Notes under the pieces: model-generated | The model's input: the letters and a program-made list of their open reading frames with translations, nothing else | Databases searched by the model: none | Told to the model about the DNA's origin: nothing | Part shown: positions 44,681 through 51,795 of the stretch, piece by piece | Layout of the letters: every line of letters begins with the position of its first letter | Position numbering within the stretch: position 1 is the stretch's first letter | Translations under genes and position numbers: made by a program | NCBI GenBank assembly: GCA_009773635.1 | Contig: WSYC01000004.1 | Location: 1-54,348, forward strand | From: Beijerinckiaceae bacterium | GTDB lineage: Bacteria > Pseudomonadota > Alphaproteobacteria > Rhizobiales > Beijerinckiaceae | Direction of reading: 5' to 3' | DNA length: 54,348 bases

Positions 44681-44829
44681 TGTCATTCTGGCCCGTGTCC
44701 GGCGGAGCCGGATCGCGAGAGCCGGAATCCAGCGCAGGAGTCTTGGTCTGAAAATCTGCCGCCTTCGGCGGGTTCTTGCGCTGGATTCCGGGTCATGTTC
44801 CGCTAATGCTTCACATACCCGGAATGACA
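44681..44829. repeat. MITE-like palindromic repeat downstream of the PhnX-like ORF
   Basis: About 149 bp. The outer inverted repeats begin TGTCATTC and end GAATGACA. An inner 15-bp perfect inverted repeat (CCGGAATCCAGCGCA, 44722-44736, with its complement at 44777-44791) and a central CCGCC-TTC-GGCGG hairpin (44759-44771) lie within. No open reading frame is present. It fills the gap between the hisS start and the small ORF whose stop is at 44834, four bases from the repeat's end. Confidence 0.75.
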
Positions 44830-44833
44830 GGAG

Positions 44834-45070
44834 CTATCCCGCGCTTCTGGCGGCCAGCGCGGTGTAAATATCAAGGAGCTCGTCGACATCATCGTCGTTC
44901 GGCGGGCGACCGTGCGCCGCGTCGAAGCGCGCGGCGACCTCGCGGTCCGCCAGCAGATGCACGATCGCCTCGCGCGGCTCATGGCCCGCCTCGAGGTTCA
45001 TTTCCGCCGGGTTCAACGTGACACCGAAACGGGCGAACAGGGCGGTCAGCAGTTTTGCTCTCGTCGACAT
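44834..45070 (-). CDS. Small protein resembling only the cap region of phosphonoacetaldehyde hydrolase
   Basis: 78 residues. The order L-F-A-R-F-G-V-T-L ... I-V-H-L-L-A-D-x-x-V-A-A-R-F-x-A-A-H-G-R-x-P-x-x-x-D-V-D-E-L follows the helical cap of PhnX (roughly residues 30-95 of the family), by memory. The HAD aspartate motif that should precede it and the whole core that should follow are absent, and the cap's catalytic lysine is not conserved. AGAGGAG five bases before the ATG makes translation likely. It could be a remnant or a standalone cap-like protein. Its stop is next to a palindromic repeat. Confidence 0.55.
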   Translation of the reverse strand: MSTRAKLLTALFARFGVTLNPAEMNLEAGHEPREAIVHLLADREVAARFDAAHGRPPNDDDVDELLDIYTALAARSAG

Positions 45071-45168
45071 CCTGGCTCCTCTGCCAAGCGGAAGGCCGAA
45101 ATTCCAGCCTCCTGCATACTAGCATACGAGGAGCAGCATGCCTATCGCACCAACGGCGGATGACCGAT

Positions 45169-46521
45169 TTACGCAATCGCCTTGATGAGCTTCGTCATCT
45201 TGTCGACCGTCTCGTCGATCTCGGCCTCGGAGATGATCAGCGGCGGGGTGAGCGCCAGCGTATCGCCGGTGTTGCGGACCATGAAGCCGAAATCCTCGAA
45301 CGCCTTGTGCATGCCGTCGAAGGCGCGCTTGCCGTAGGCATCGGGGATGGAGGCGAGATCGACCGCCGCCGTGAGACCGACGGTGCGGATATCCAGCACG
45401 TTCGGCAGGCCCTTCAGCGTCATGATCGCGTCAGCCCACTTCGGCTCCAGCTGCTTCGTGCGGGCGAAGAGATCCTCGTCGCGGTAGAGATCGAGCGTCG
45501 CAATGCCAGCGGCGCAGGCGAGCGGATGCGCCGAATAGGTGTAGCCGTGGAAGAACTCGGCCATGTGTTCCGGGCCCTTCATAAAGGCCTCGTGGATGTG
45601 TTTGCGGGCGATGACACCGCCCATCGGCACGGTGCCGGAGGTCACGCCCTTCGCAAACGTGATCATATCCGGGATGACGCCGTAGCGCTCTGCCGCAAAG
45701 CTGGTGCCGAGACGACCGAACCCGGTGATGACCTCATCGAAAATCAGGAGGATGCCGTATTTGTCGCAGATCTGGCGCAGCCGCTTGAGATAGCCCTTCG
45801 GCGTCGGCAGCACGCCGGTCGAGCCCGCCATCGGCTCCACGATCACGGCGGCGATTGTCGAGGCATCGTGCAGCGCGACGATACCCTCGAGCGCATCGGC
45901 GAAATGCTCGCCGTATTCCGGCTCACCCTTGGTGAAGGCCTGCTTCGCGCGGTCATAGGTGTGCGGGAGATGGTCGGTTCCCGGCAGCAGCGCCATCGCG
46001 TAGGCCTTGCGGTTCGGCGAGATGCCGCCGACCGAAATGCCGCCAAAGCCGATGCCATGGTAGCCACGCTCGCGCCCGATCATGCGGAAGCGGTTCGATT
46101 CGCCCTTCGCGTGCCAGTAGCCGAGCGCCATTTTCAGCGCGGTATCCACCGCTTCCGAGCCGGAATTGACGAAGAACACGTGATCAAGGTCGCCCGGTGC
46201 CATCTGCGCGATGCGGGATGCCAGCTGGAAGCCGAGCGGATGCGCGAACTGGAACGGCGGTGCGTAATCGAGCGTCTCGGCCTGTGCCTGAATGGCGGCG
46301 ACAATGGGGTCGCGGTTATGGCCGGCGTTGCAGCACCAGAGGCCGGCGGTCGTATCCATGATCGCGCGGCCGTCGTTGGTGTAATAGTGCATGTCCTTCG
46401 AGCGGGCGACGATGCGCGGCGTCTTCTTGAACGCCCGATTGGCCGTGAACGGCATCCAGAAGGCATCGAGATCGTTCGGCTGGGACTGGGTGGTTACGGG
46501 CGAAGCGCCAGATTTCGGCAT
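45169..46521 (-). CDS. Omega-amino acid:pyruvate aminotransferase (beta-alanine--pyruvate transaminase type, class III)
   Basis: 450 residues. This PLP enzyme moves the amino group of beta-alanine or another omega-amine to pyruvate. The N-terminal F-W-M-P-F-T-A-N-R-A-F-K and the G-L-W-C-C-N-A-G-H segment are characteristic of omega-APT. The PLP aspartate is in I-F-D-E-V-I-T-G-F-G-R-L-G and the Schiff-base lysine in M-I-T-F-A-K-G-V-T-S-G. GGAG stands seven bases before the ATG. No matching dehydrogenase is adjacent, so the in vivo substrate is uncertain. Confidence 0.93.
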   Translation of the reverse strand: MPKSGASPVTTQSQPNDLDAFWMPFTANRAFKKTPRIVARSKDMHYYTNDGRAIMDTTAGLWCCNAGHNRDPIVAAIQAQAETLDYAPPFQFAHPLGFQLASRIAQMAPGDLDHVFFVNSGSEAVDTALKMALGYWHAKGESNRFRMIGRERGYHGIGFGGISVGGISPNRKAYAMALLPGTDHLPHTYDRAKQAFTKGEPEYGEHFADALEGIVALHDASTIAAVIVEPMAGSTGVLPTPKGYLKRLRQICDKYGILLIFDEVITGFGRLGTSFAAERYGVIPDMITFAKGVTSGTVPMGGVIARKHIHEAFMKGPEHMAEFFHGYTYSAHPLACAAGIATLDLYRDEDLFARTKQLEPKWADAIMTLKGLPNVLDIRTVGLTAAVDLASIPDAYGKRAFDGMHKAFEDFGFMVRNTGDTLALTPPLIISEAEIDETVDKMTKLIKAIA

Positions 46522-46633
46522 GGGACGTCTCCGGTCAGCGGGAGAGAGGAAGATTACGCGAGGATACGCGCGCCTGAGAAGGAAACAACCCCCGATTCCG
46601 GGCCTCTTGCGGTGAAATCATCCGTCTTGAGGC

Positions 46634-46840
46634 TCAGGAGGCGATATCGTATCCAGCCTTCGCGATCGCGGCCTCGAGTGCTGCCCGGGTTGCCACCGCG
46701 TCCGTGATGCGCACGGTCCCCTCCGGCAGGCTGACATCGACACCGGCTGTCGGGGCAACCGACCGCACGGCTTTTTCGACCGCGCTGACACAGCTTTGAC
46801 AGCCCATCCCCTCGACTTTGATGATCATCGGGTCACTCAT
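46634..46840 (-). CDS. Heavy-metal-associated (HMA) domain protein, CopZ-like copper chaperone
   Basis: 68 residues. A single ferredoxin-like HMA domain with G-M-G-C-Q-S-C (M-x-C-x-x-C) near residue 10, the Cu(I)/Zn(II) binding site. The start is ATG 46840, seven bases after AGGAGA. There is no copper ATPase gene in the window, so its partner is elsewhere. The RidA gene upstream on the same strand ends 66 bp before it. Confidence 0.9.
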   Translation of the reverse strand: MSDPMIIKVEGMGCQSCVSAVEKAVRSVAPTAGVDVSLPEGTVRITDAVATRAALEAAIAKAGYDIAS

Positions 46841-46906
46841 CAGCATTTCTCCTGTTGTGCCGGCGCTGGCCGGTAGCGTTCATTCTGTGCTTGTTGCCAG
46901 CGGGCG

Positions 46907-47386
46907 CTATGGCTTCCGTGGCGCCGCGATCGCCGATCCCGCACCGATTGCCGGGACAGCTTCGCCGGCGCCTTCATACTCGAGGAAGGCCAGATCAGGC
47001 TCCTCGCACACGGCTTCCGCCTCGATCTCGACGAGAAAGGCCGGGGATGCCAGCCCGGCAACCTCGACATAGGTGGCCGCAACAAGATGCCCGCCGAGCC
47101 GGCGGTCCCGCACCGAACGATAGGCGCTGACGCCGCCAGGAACGGCGGAATAGGCGGTGATCCGGATGAGATCCGTCACCGCCATGCCGGCTTCCTGCAA
47201 GATAGCCTCGATATTGTCCCAGATCTGCTCGAGCTGACCCTGAAGTCCTTCCGCGACCGATCCGTCGATCGCCACACCGACCTGCCCGGAGATCACCAGG
47301 CGGCGGGCTCGTGCCGAGTGGACGATTCCATGCGCAAAGCGCGATGACGGCGGGGCGATGGAGCGAGGGAGAACTGCTTTCGGCAT
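46907..47386 (-). CDS. RidA (YjgF/YER057c/UK114) family protein
   Basis: 159 residues. The pattern L-V-I-S-G-Q-V-G, Q-L-E-Q-I-W-D-N-I-E-A-I-L-Q-E-A-G and the late F-L-V-E-I-E-A-E-A-V is of the RidA superfamily. The catalytic arginine that marks true RidA enamine/imine deaminases would precede V-E at the end; here the site reads A-F-L-V-E-I-E, so it belongs to another RidA subgroup (Rid1-7 type) with unproven activity. A C-terminal tail of about 25 residues is extra. ATG 47386 (M-P-K-A-V-L-P-R-S) is the best start. Confidence 0.85.
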   Translation of the reverse strand: MPKAVLPRSIAPPSSRFAHGIVHSARARRLVISGQVGVAIDGSVAEGLQGQLEQIWDNIEAILQEAGMAVTDLIRITAYSAVPGGVSAYRSVRDRRLGGHLVAATYVEVAGLASPAFLVEIEAEAVCEEPDLAFLEYEGAGEAVPAIGAGSAIAAPRKP

Positions 47387-47615
47387 AAAAGCCCTGTCTT
47401 CACGAGATCGGGAACACCACGTACAGCCGCGTGGTCCGCGAAAGTCGCCGCTTTGCCCGGCGATATCAACAGGTGGAATCATAGCCGCGAGAAATTGCCT
47501 TGAACAGGTCGATTTCCACAGCTGCTTTTGGTGGACGGCTCTCGCCAAGTCGAATCGGAGATCGTAGCTTCGAACAAAGTGATTCGCTGTATCCTCCGAC
47601 CATTGGCGCCGTATA

Positions 47616-49037
47616 ATGCGTTTCCGACACCTCCTTTCTGTCAGTCTGTTGGCCGTGCTTGCAGCCGGCCTCTCGGTGCTCGCCCAGCGCTTTGATCAGC
47701 TCTGGCTGGCGGTTGCCGCGCTCTCCGGTGCCTTTGCCGGCGGCGGGATATTCCTGCATCTGAGGACAAGTTCAGCGTTCCGCGAGATTGATGTCTTGCG
47801 TGAGCATCTCGACGGCACGCGTCAGCATGCCGCCTTGCTGGCCCGCCATGCGCGGGAGTTGCGGGAAGCTTTCGTGCAGTCCGGCGGCGAGGGTGGCATT
47901 CGCTCCAGTGAATTTGCTACGTTGAGCGCGCTGGTGCGCGATCTCGCAGATGGCGTTTCCGAGCTCGACCGGCGGACCGAGGCAGCTGAAGCCGAGCTGG
48001 TCGATCTGCGGCGAAGCAAAGTCGCGCCGAGTGCGCGGCCTGCCGCGCCTGCCCCTGGCTGGGTGCAGCCGTCGAGGCCTGCGATGTCGTCAGCCGCGGC
48101 CCCGGCCCCGGTGCCAACGGCCTATGTGCCGCCCCAGGCGGAAGAGCGCGGCACGCGCGATGCCTCGACCGTCTCGCGCAGCCTTTCGAACAACGAGCCG
48201 CCGCGTGCCGTCCGCCAGCTTGTCGCTGCGGCGATCGCGGCTGACCGGTTTGATCTCTATCTCCAGCGCATCGTCGGGCTGCCGCAGCGCCGTCTGCGCG
48301 GCTATGACGTCACGCTGCGGCCGGATGGCAGCGACCTGACAATCCCGAACTCCGACATCCGCCTCGCGGTTGAGGCCGTCGGGCATCAGCTGGCGTTCGA
48401 TCGCAAGCTGATGATCCAGGCTGTCCGGCTTGCCCGGGTTTTCGAACAGCGGGACCGGGATGTCGTGCTGTTTGCAGATATCTCGCAGCGGTTCCTGATG
48501 AGCGAGGCCGCATTCGACGATCTCGATGCGCTGATCGCCGATGTGCCGCAGGCCTCGCAGCGGATCGTGCTCTGCCTGCCGCAGCGCTTCTTCAAGAAGG
48601 CGGTGGCCTTCGAGCATGAGGCGTTGCGCACGCTCGGCAAGATGGGCTTCAGCTTCATGATGCGCGATGTCGAGGATTTCGATTTCGATCCGCTGAAGCT
48701 CGCGCAGATGGGTGTGCGCTGGCTCCGTATGTCCGCCGACCATTTCATCGACATGGCGCATGAGAATGAAACGCTGATGGATGTTGCGACAGCCGATTTC
48801 ATTCAGCTGCTCGCCCGCCGCAAGATCTCGTTCATGGCTGACAGTGTTGTGGATGAAAGTCAGATCGCCGATCTCATCGATATGAACATCGAATTCGCGC
48901 AAGGAAATGCCTTTGCTCCGCCGCAAGCCGTCCGCGCGGATGTGCTGGAGACAGCACCGGTGAGCCAGGAAACCGCCCGTGCGGCTGAGCCCGCGCCGGA
49001 ACGGCGCAGCCTGCGCGATCTTGCGCGACGCGCCTGA
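47616..49037 (+). CDS. TipF-like membrane protein with degenerate EAL domain
   Basis: 473 residues. Two N-terminal membrane helices (about 5-24 and 29-47), a coiled-coil region (about 55-135), a Pro/Ala linker (about 136-175) and an EAL-like domain (about 195-450). The E-A-L signature is replaced by G-Y-D-V-T-L-R, so phosphodiesterase activity is unlikely. This matches the build of Caulobacter TipF, a c-di-GMP receptor for polar flagellum assembly; a CheY gene nearby agrees. No ribosome-binding site is seen, and a TATAAT string overlaps the start codon. Confidence 0.8.
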   Translation: MRFRHLLSVSLLAVLAAGLSVLAQRFDQLWLAVAALSGAFAGGGIFLHLRTSSAFREIDVLREHLDGTRQHAALLARHARELREAFVQSGGEGGIRSSEFATLSALVRDLADGVSELDRRTEAAEAELVDLRRSKVAPSARPAAPAPGWVQPSRPAMSSAAAPAPVPTAYVPPQAEERGTRDASTVSRSLSNNEPPRAVRQLVAAAIAADRFDLYLQRIVGLPQRRLRGYDVTLRPDGSDLTIPNSDIRLAVEAVGHQLAFDRKLMIQAVRLARVFEQRDRDVVLFADISQRFLMSEAAFDDLDALIADVPQASQRIVLCLPQRFFKKAVAFEHEALRTLGKMGFSFMMRDVEDFDFDPLKLAQMGVRWLRMSADHFIDMAHENETLMDVATADFIQLLARRKISFMADSVVDESQIADLIDMNIEFAQGNAFAPPQAVRADVLETAPVSQETARAAEPAPERRSLRDLARRA

Positions 49038-49080
49038 GCGCTTTATCCAGCATCCGGGTGTCCGTGTTGGTCGCCTGACT

Positions 49081-49108
49081 TGCCAAGGCGATCTTGCCAA
49101 GGTGATTT
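49081..49108. repeat. Short tandem direct repeat before the HAD gene
   Basis: TGCCAAGGCGATCT (49081-49094) is followed directly by TGCCAAGGTGATTT (49095-49108), 12 of 14 positions equal. It ends 21 bp before the HAD start. It could be an operator or a slip-strand duplication; nothing decides. Confidence 0.5.
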
Positions 49109-49129
49109 GCACAGGCGAATTTCCCGATC

Positions 49130-49999
49130 ATGGCTATTCCGGTTCCCCATATTGCCCGTTTGCGTGACGTGGCGCCGCAGTACGATGCCATCATTTCCGA
49201 TGTCTGGGGTGTCGTGCACAATGGTCTGGTGGCGACCAAGGGAGCTCCCGAGGCACTGGCTGCTGCACGGGAGGCTGGGCTTGCCGTCGTTCTGCTGACA
49301 AATGCGCCGCGCCCGCCGGACTCGATTCAGGAGCAGTTGCGCGGCCTTGGCGTCATCGACAGTGCGTATGACGCGATCGTCTCTTCTGGAGGCGTCACAC
49401 GTTCACTGATTGCGGAAGAGGGCGATGCCCCGTTCTTTCACCTTGGTCCGCAGCGCGATATTCCGATTTTTGCCGACCTTCAGGCACGCACTGCGGCCTT
49501 CGAGGAAGCGCAGTATGTGCTCTGCACCGGGCTGTTCGACGATGAGATCGAAACGCCCGAAGAATACCGCCCACTGCTGGAGAAGGCGCTGGCGCGCAAG
49601 CTGCGCCTGTTCTGTGCAAATCCGGATCTGATCGTCGAGCGCGGCGCAGACCTAATCCCCTGCGCCGGGGCGATCGCGGATATCTACGAGCGCATGGGCG
49701 GTGAGTCGATTTGGGTCGGTAAGCCGCATGCGCTGGTTTATGAGCGCGCACGGACCGAAATCGCCCGCAAGCTCGGTCGCATGCCGGAGACATCGCGGAT
49801 TCTGTGTATCGGGGATGCGTTCCGCACCGATATCGCGGGCGCGCGTGCTGCGGGACATGACTGCATCATGACGCTGGCCGGCATCCATGGCCATCAGATC
49901 GGGCTGAAAGGCAGTGAGTTCGATCAGGCCGCTTTCGATGCTCTGGCCGCGCAAAGCGGAACGAGGCCAACCATGACCATGGTCAGCCTCATCTGGTAG
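49130..49999 (+). CDS. HAD superfamily class IIA phosphatase (NagD/CECR5-like)
   Basis: 289 residues. The nucleophile motif is D-A-I-I-S-D-V-W-G-V-V-H-N-G, motif II is L-L-T-N-A-P-R-P, the lysine is in W-V-G-K-P-H-A-L-V-Y, and motif III is C-I-G-D-A-F-R-T-D-I-A-G-A. This is the TIGR01459 type. The first Asp-x-Asp reads D-V-W rather than D-x-D, as is usual in this subgroup, so its activity may differ from NagD. The gene order HAD-ribF-ileS is common in alphaproteobacteria, here with cheY inserted on the other strand. Confidence 0.88.
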   Translation: MAIPVPHIARLRDVAPQYDAIISDVWGVVHNGLVATKGAPEALAAAREAGLAVVLLTNAPRPPDSIQEQLRGLGVIDSAYDAIVSSGGVTRSLIAEEGDAPFFHLGPQRDIPIFADLQARTAAFEEAQYVLCTGLFDDEIETPEEYRPLLEKALARKLRLFCANPDLIVERGADLIPCAGAIADIYERMGGESIWVGKPHALVYERARTEIARKLGRMPETSRILCIGDAFRTDIAGARAAGHDCIMTLAGIHGHQIGLKGSEFDQAAFDALAAQSGTRPTMTMVSLIW

Positions 50000-50015
50000 C
50001 GAGTGGGCAGGGCGA

Positions 50016-50408
50016 TCAGGCGTGCAGCGACTGGCCGACAGCGTCGATCTTGGACTTCAGCGTCTGCGCGTTGAACGGCTTGACGATGTAGTTGTTCACG
50101 CCTGCACGCTTGGCAGCGATGACGTTCTCGGTTTTCGATTCCGCGGTTACCATGATGAACGGCGTGGTGTGCAGATCGCGGTCGGCACGGACCTGCTTGA
50201 GCAATTCGTAGCCTGTCATCGGCTGCATGTTCCAGTCCGAGATGATCAGACCGTACTTGCGCTCGCGCATCTTGGCCAGGGCCTCGGACCCGTCGGACGC
50301 CTCATCGACATTCTCGAAGCCAAGCTGCTTCAAGAGGTTGCGGATGATCCGCACCATTGTCTGATAATCGTCAACGACGAGTATTGGCATTGCATTATCG
50401 AAATTCAT
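50016..50408 (-). CDS. cheY: Single-domain chemotaxis response regulator CheY
   Basis: 130 residues, a lone receiver domain. The acidic pair is V-V-D-D, the phosphorylated Asp is in L-I-I-S-D-W-N-M-Q-P-M-T-G, the Thr is in M-V-T-A-E-S, and the switch Lys is in I-V-K-P-F-N. W after the Asp and the E-N-V-I-A-A-K-R-A-G-V-N-N-Y run are typical of CheY. It carries the signal from CheA to the flagellar switch. The start ATG 50408 follows GGAG with a 6-base spacer. Confidence 0.93.
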   Translation of the reverse strand: MNFDNAMPILVVDDYQTMVRIIRNLLKQLGFENVDEASDGSEALAKMRERKYGLIISDWNMQPMTGYELLKQVRADRDLHTTPFIMVTAESKTENVIAAKRAGVNNYIVKPFNAQTLKSKIDAVGQSLHA

Positions 50409-50670
50409 GACCCACTCCAAAAACGCCCTTCCCCCAACGCCGACGTCCCCGTAACGAGACAGCCGGAGAGAGCGGAAGAAACACTTTCACCCAAAGGTTG
50501 TGTATCCTTCTTGCCTGAAGATACGCATGGGTCGATTGCAAATGGGTTAATGCAAGTGAACCCTGTGCCAGAAATTCTTGCATTGATGCAGGGGCAGGCC
50601 GGGTCGATGCGCGGTATGGTTGATAATGAACGAAGATATGTCCGGTATGGGCGGCGGGAAGGGCACTGAG

Positions 50671-51618
50671 ATGACCGTTGCACCGAACCTGCCACCAGTC
50701 AGGGCGGGTTATTTCCGGGTCGTTGCGGTCGGCAACTTCGATGGCGCGCATCTCGGGCATGCTTCGGTCGTGGCCGCGGCGCGGGCTCTCGCCCACGAGA
50801 AGGGCGCCGGACAGAAGGCGGAAATCCTCGCGCTGACGTTCGATCCGCACCCCCGCGCCTTCTTCCAGCCGGACAAGCCGCACTTCCGGCTGCTTGCGCC
50901 TGATATGCGGGCTGAAGCGCTGCGCCGTATCGGGTTTGATGATGTCGTGATCCTGCCGTTCACGGCGGAGTTTGCCGCGCTCTCGCCTGAAGCGTTCATC
51001 GAGGAAGTTCTTGTCCAGCGCTTGCAGGTGCAGGGTGTGGTTGTGGGCGCGGATTTCCATTTCGGGCGCGCGCGCGCCGGAACGCCGGCGTTTCTCGTGG
51101 CGGAAGGCGCGCGGCGTGGCTTTGCGGTCCGGCTCGTGCTGCCGTTCCGCGCCGAGGATGGCAGCGTCGTCTCATCCTCGGCGATCCGTACCGCGCTGGC
51201 CGCGGGCGGTGTTGCGCGGGCGAATGCAATGCTCGGTTACAGCTATGCCGTTCGTGGCCCGGTGATTCACGGCGAGAAGCGCGGCCGCGATCTCGGTTAT
51301 GCAACCGCCAACATGCGGCTTGATGCGGCGAACGGGCTTGCGCACGGGATTTACGCGGTGTGGGTGACGATTGACGGGCAGCGGCATCCGGGCGTGGCGA
51401 GCTTCGGTCGCCGCCCGCATTTCGACAATGGCGCGCCCTTGCTCGAAACGCATGTGTTCGATTTTGCCGGCGATCTCTATGGCAAGGAAATCGAGGTTTC
51501 CTTCGAGGCCTACCTGCGGGGGGAGGCGAAGTTCGAGAGCCTCGACGCGCTCGTCGCGCAGATGGATGCGGACAGCGCCAAGGCGCGGGCGCTTCTTAAG
51601 GCCACGAAACCTTCTTAA
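50671..51618 (+). CDS. ribF: Bifunctional riboflavin kinase / FMN adenylyltransferase
   Basis: 315 residues. The N-terminal FAD synthetase half has V-G-N-F-D-G-A-H-L-G-H and the S-S-S-A-I-R motif. The C-terminal riboflavin kinase half has G-R-D-L-G-Y-A-T-A-N and ends G-D-L-Y-G-K-E-I-E-V-S-F. It turns riboflavin into FMN and FAD. Several in-frame ATGs lie upstream; 50671 (M-T-V-A-P-N-L-P-P-V-R) has AAGGG 8 bases ahead and gives the family length. It lies just upstream of ileS. Confidence 0.95.
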   Translation: MTVAPNLPPVRAGYFRVVAVGNFDGAHLGHASVVAAARALAHEKGAGQKAEILALTFDPHPRAFFQPDKPHFRLLAPDMRAEALRRIGFDDVVILPFTAEFAALSPEAFIEEVLVQRLQVQGVVVGADFHFGRARAGTPAFLVAEGARRGFAVRLVLPFRAEDGSVVSSSAIRTALAAGGVARANAMLGYSYAVRGPVIHGEKRGRDLGYATANMRLDAANGLAHGIYAVWVTIDGQRHPGVASFGRRPHFDNGAPLLETHVFDFAGDLYGKEIEVSFEAYLRGEAKFESLDALVAQMDADSAKARALLKATKPS

Positions 51619-51795
51619 GCCTGTGCGCGCGTGAAGCTTCCGTTGCGGCGTTGAGCCTGTTATAGCGACGCGATGCAGGATCGTTTCATGATCGCGGGAC
51701 GAATTATCATCCCGGCTCCAGCGCGCTGATGGCGTGCTCCGGGCCGGGTAACGCTTCCGCTCGTCCCTGCTCTCAACACGAAAAGTATCCCTGCG

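Noticed and set aside
45055-46707. 550-codon plus-strand frame opposite the aminotransferase
   Set aside because: Antisense shadow; the aminotransferase carries all PLP motifs.
47612-47617. TATAAT at the start of the TipF-like gene as a promoter -10
   Set aside because: It overlaps the start codon and lacks a -35 partner; kept only as an oddity.
50620-50670. Upstream in-frame ATGs of ribF as the true start
   Set aside because: They add a Met/Gly-rich stretch not seen in the family; ATG 50671 has the ribosome-binding site.
51619-51795. T-box or other amino-acid-sensing leader before ileS
   Set aside because: No T-box consensus or terminator/antiterminator pair seen, and T-boxes are not expected in alphaproteobacteria.
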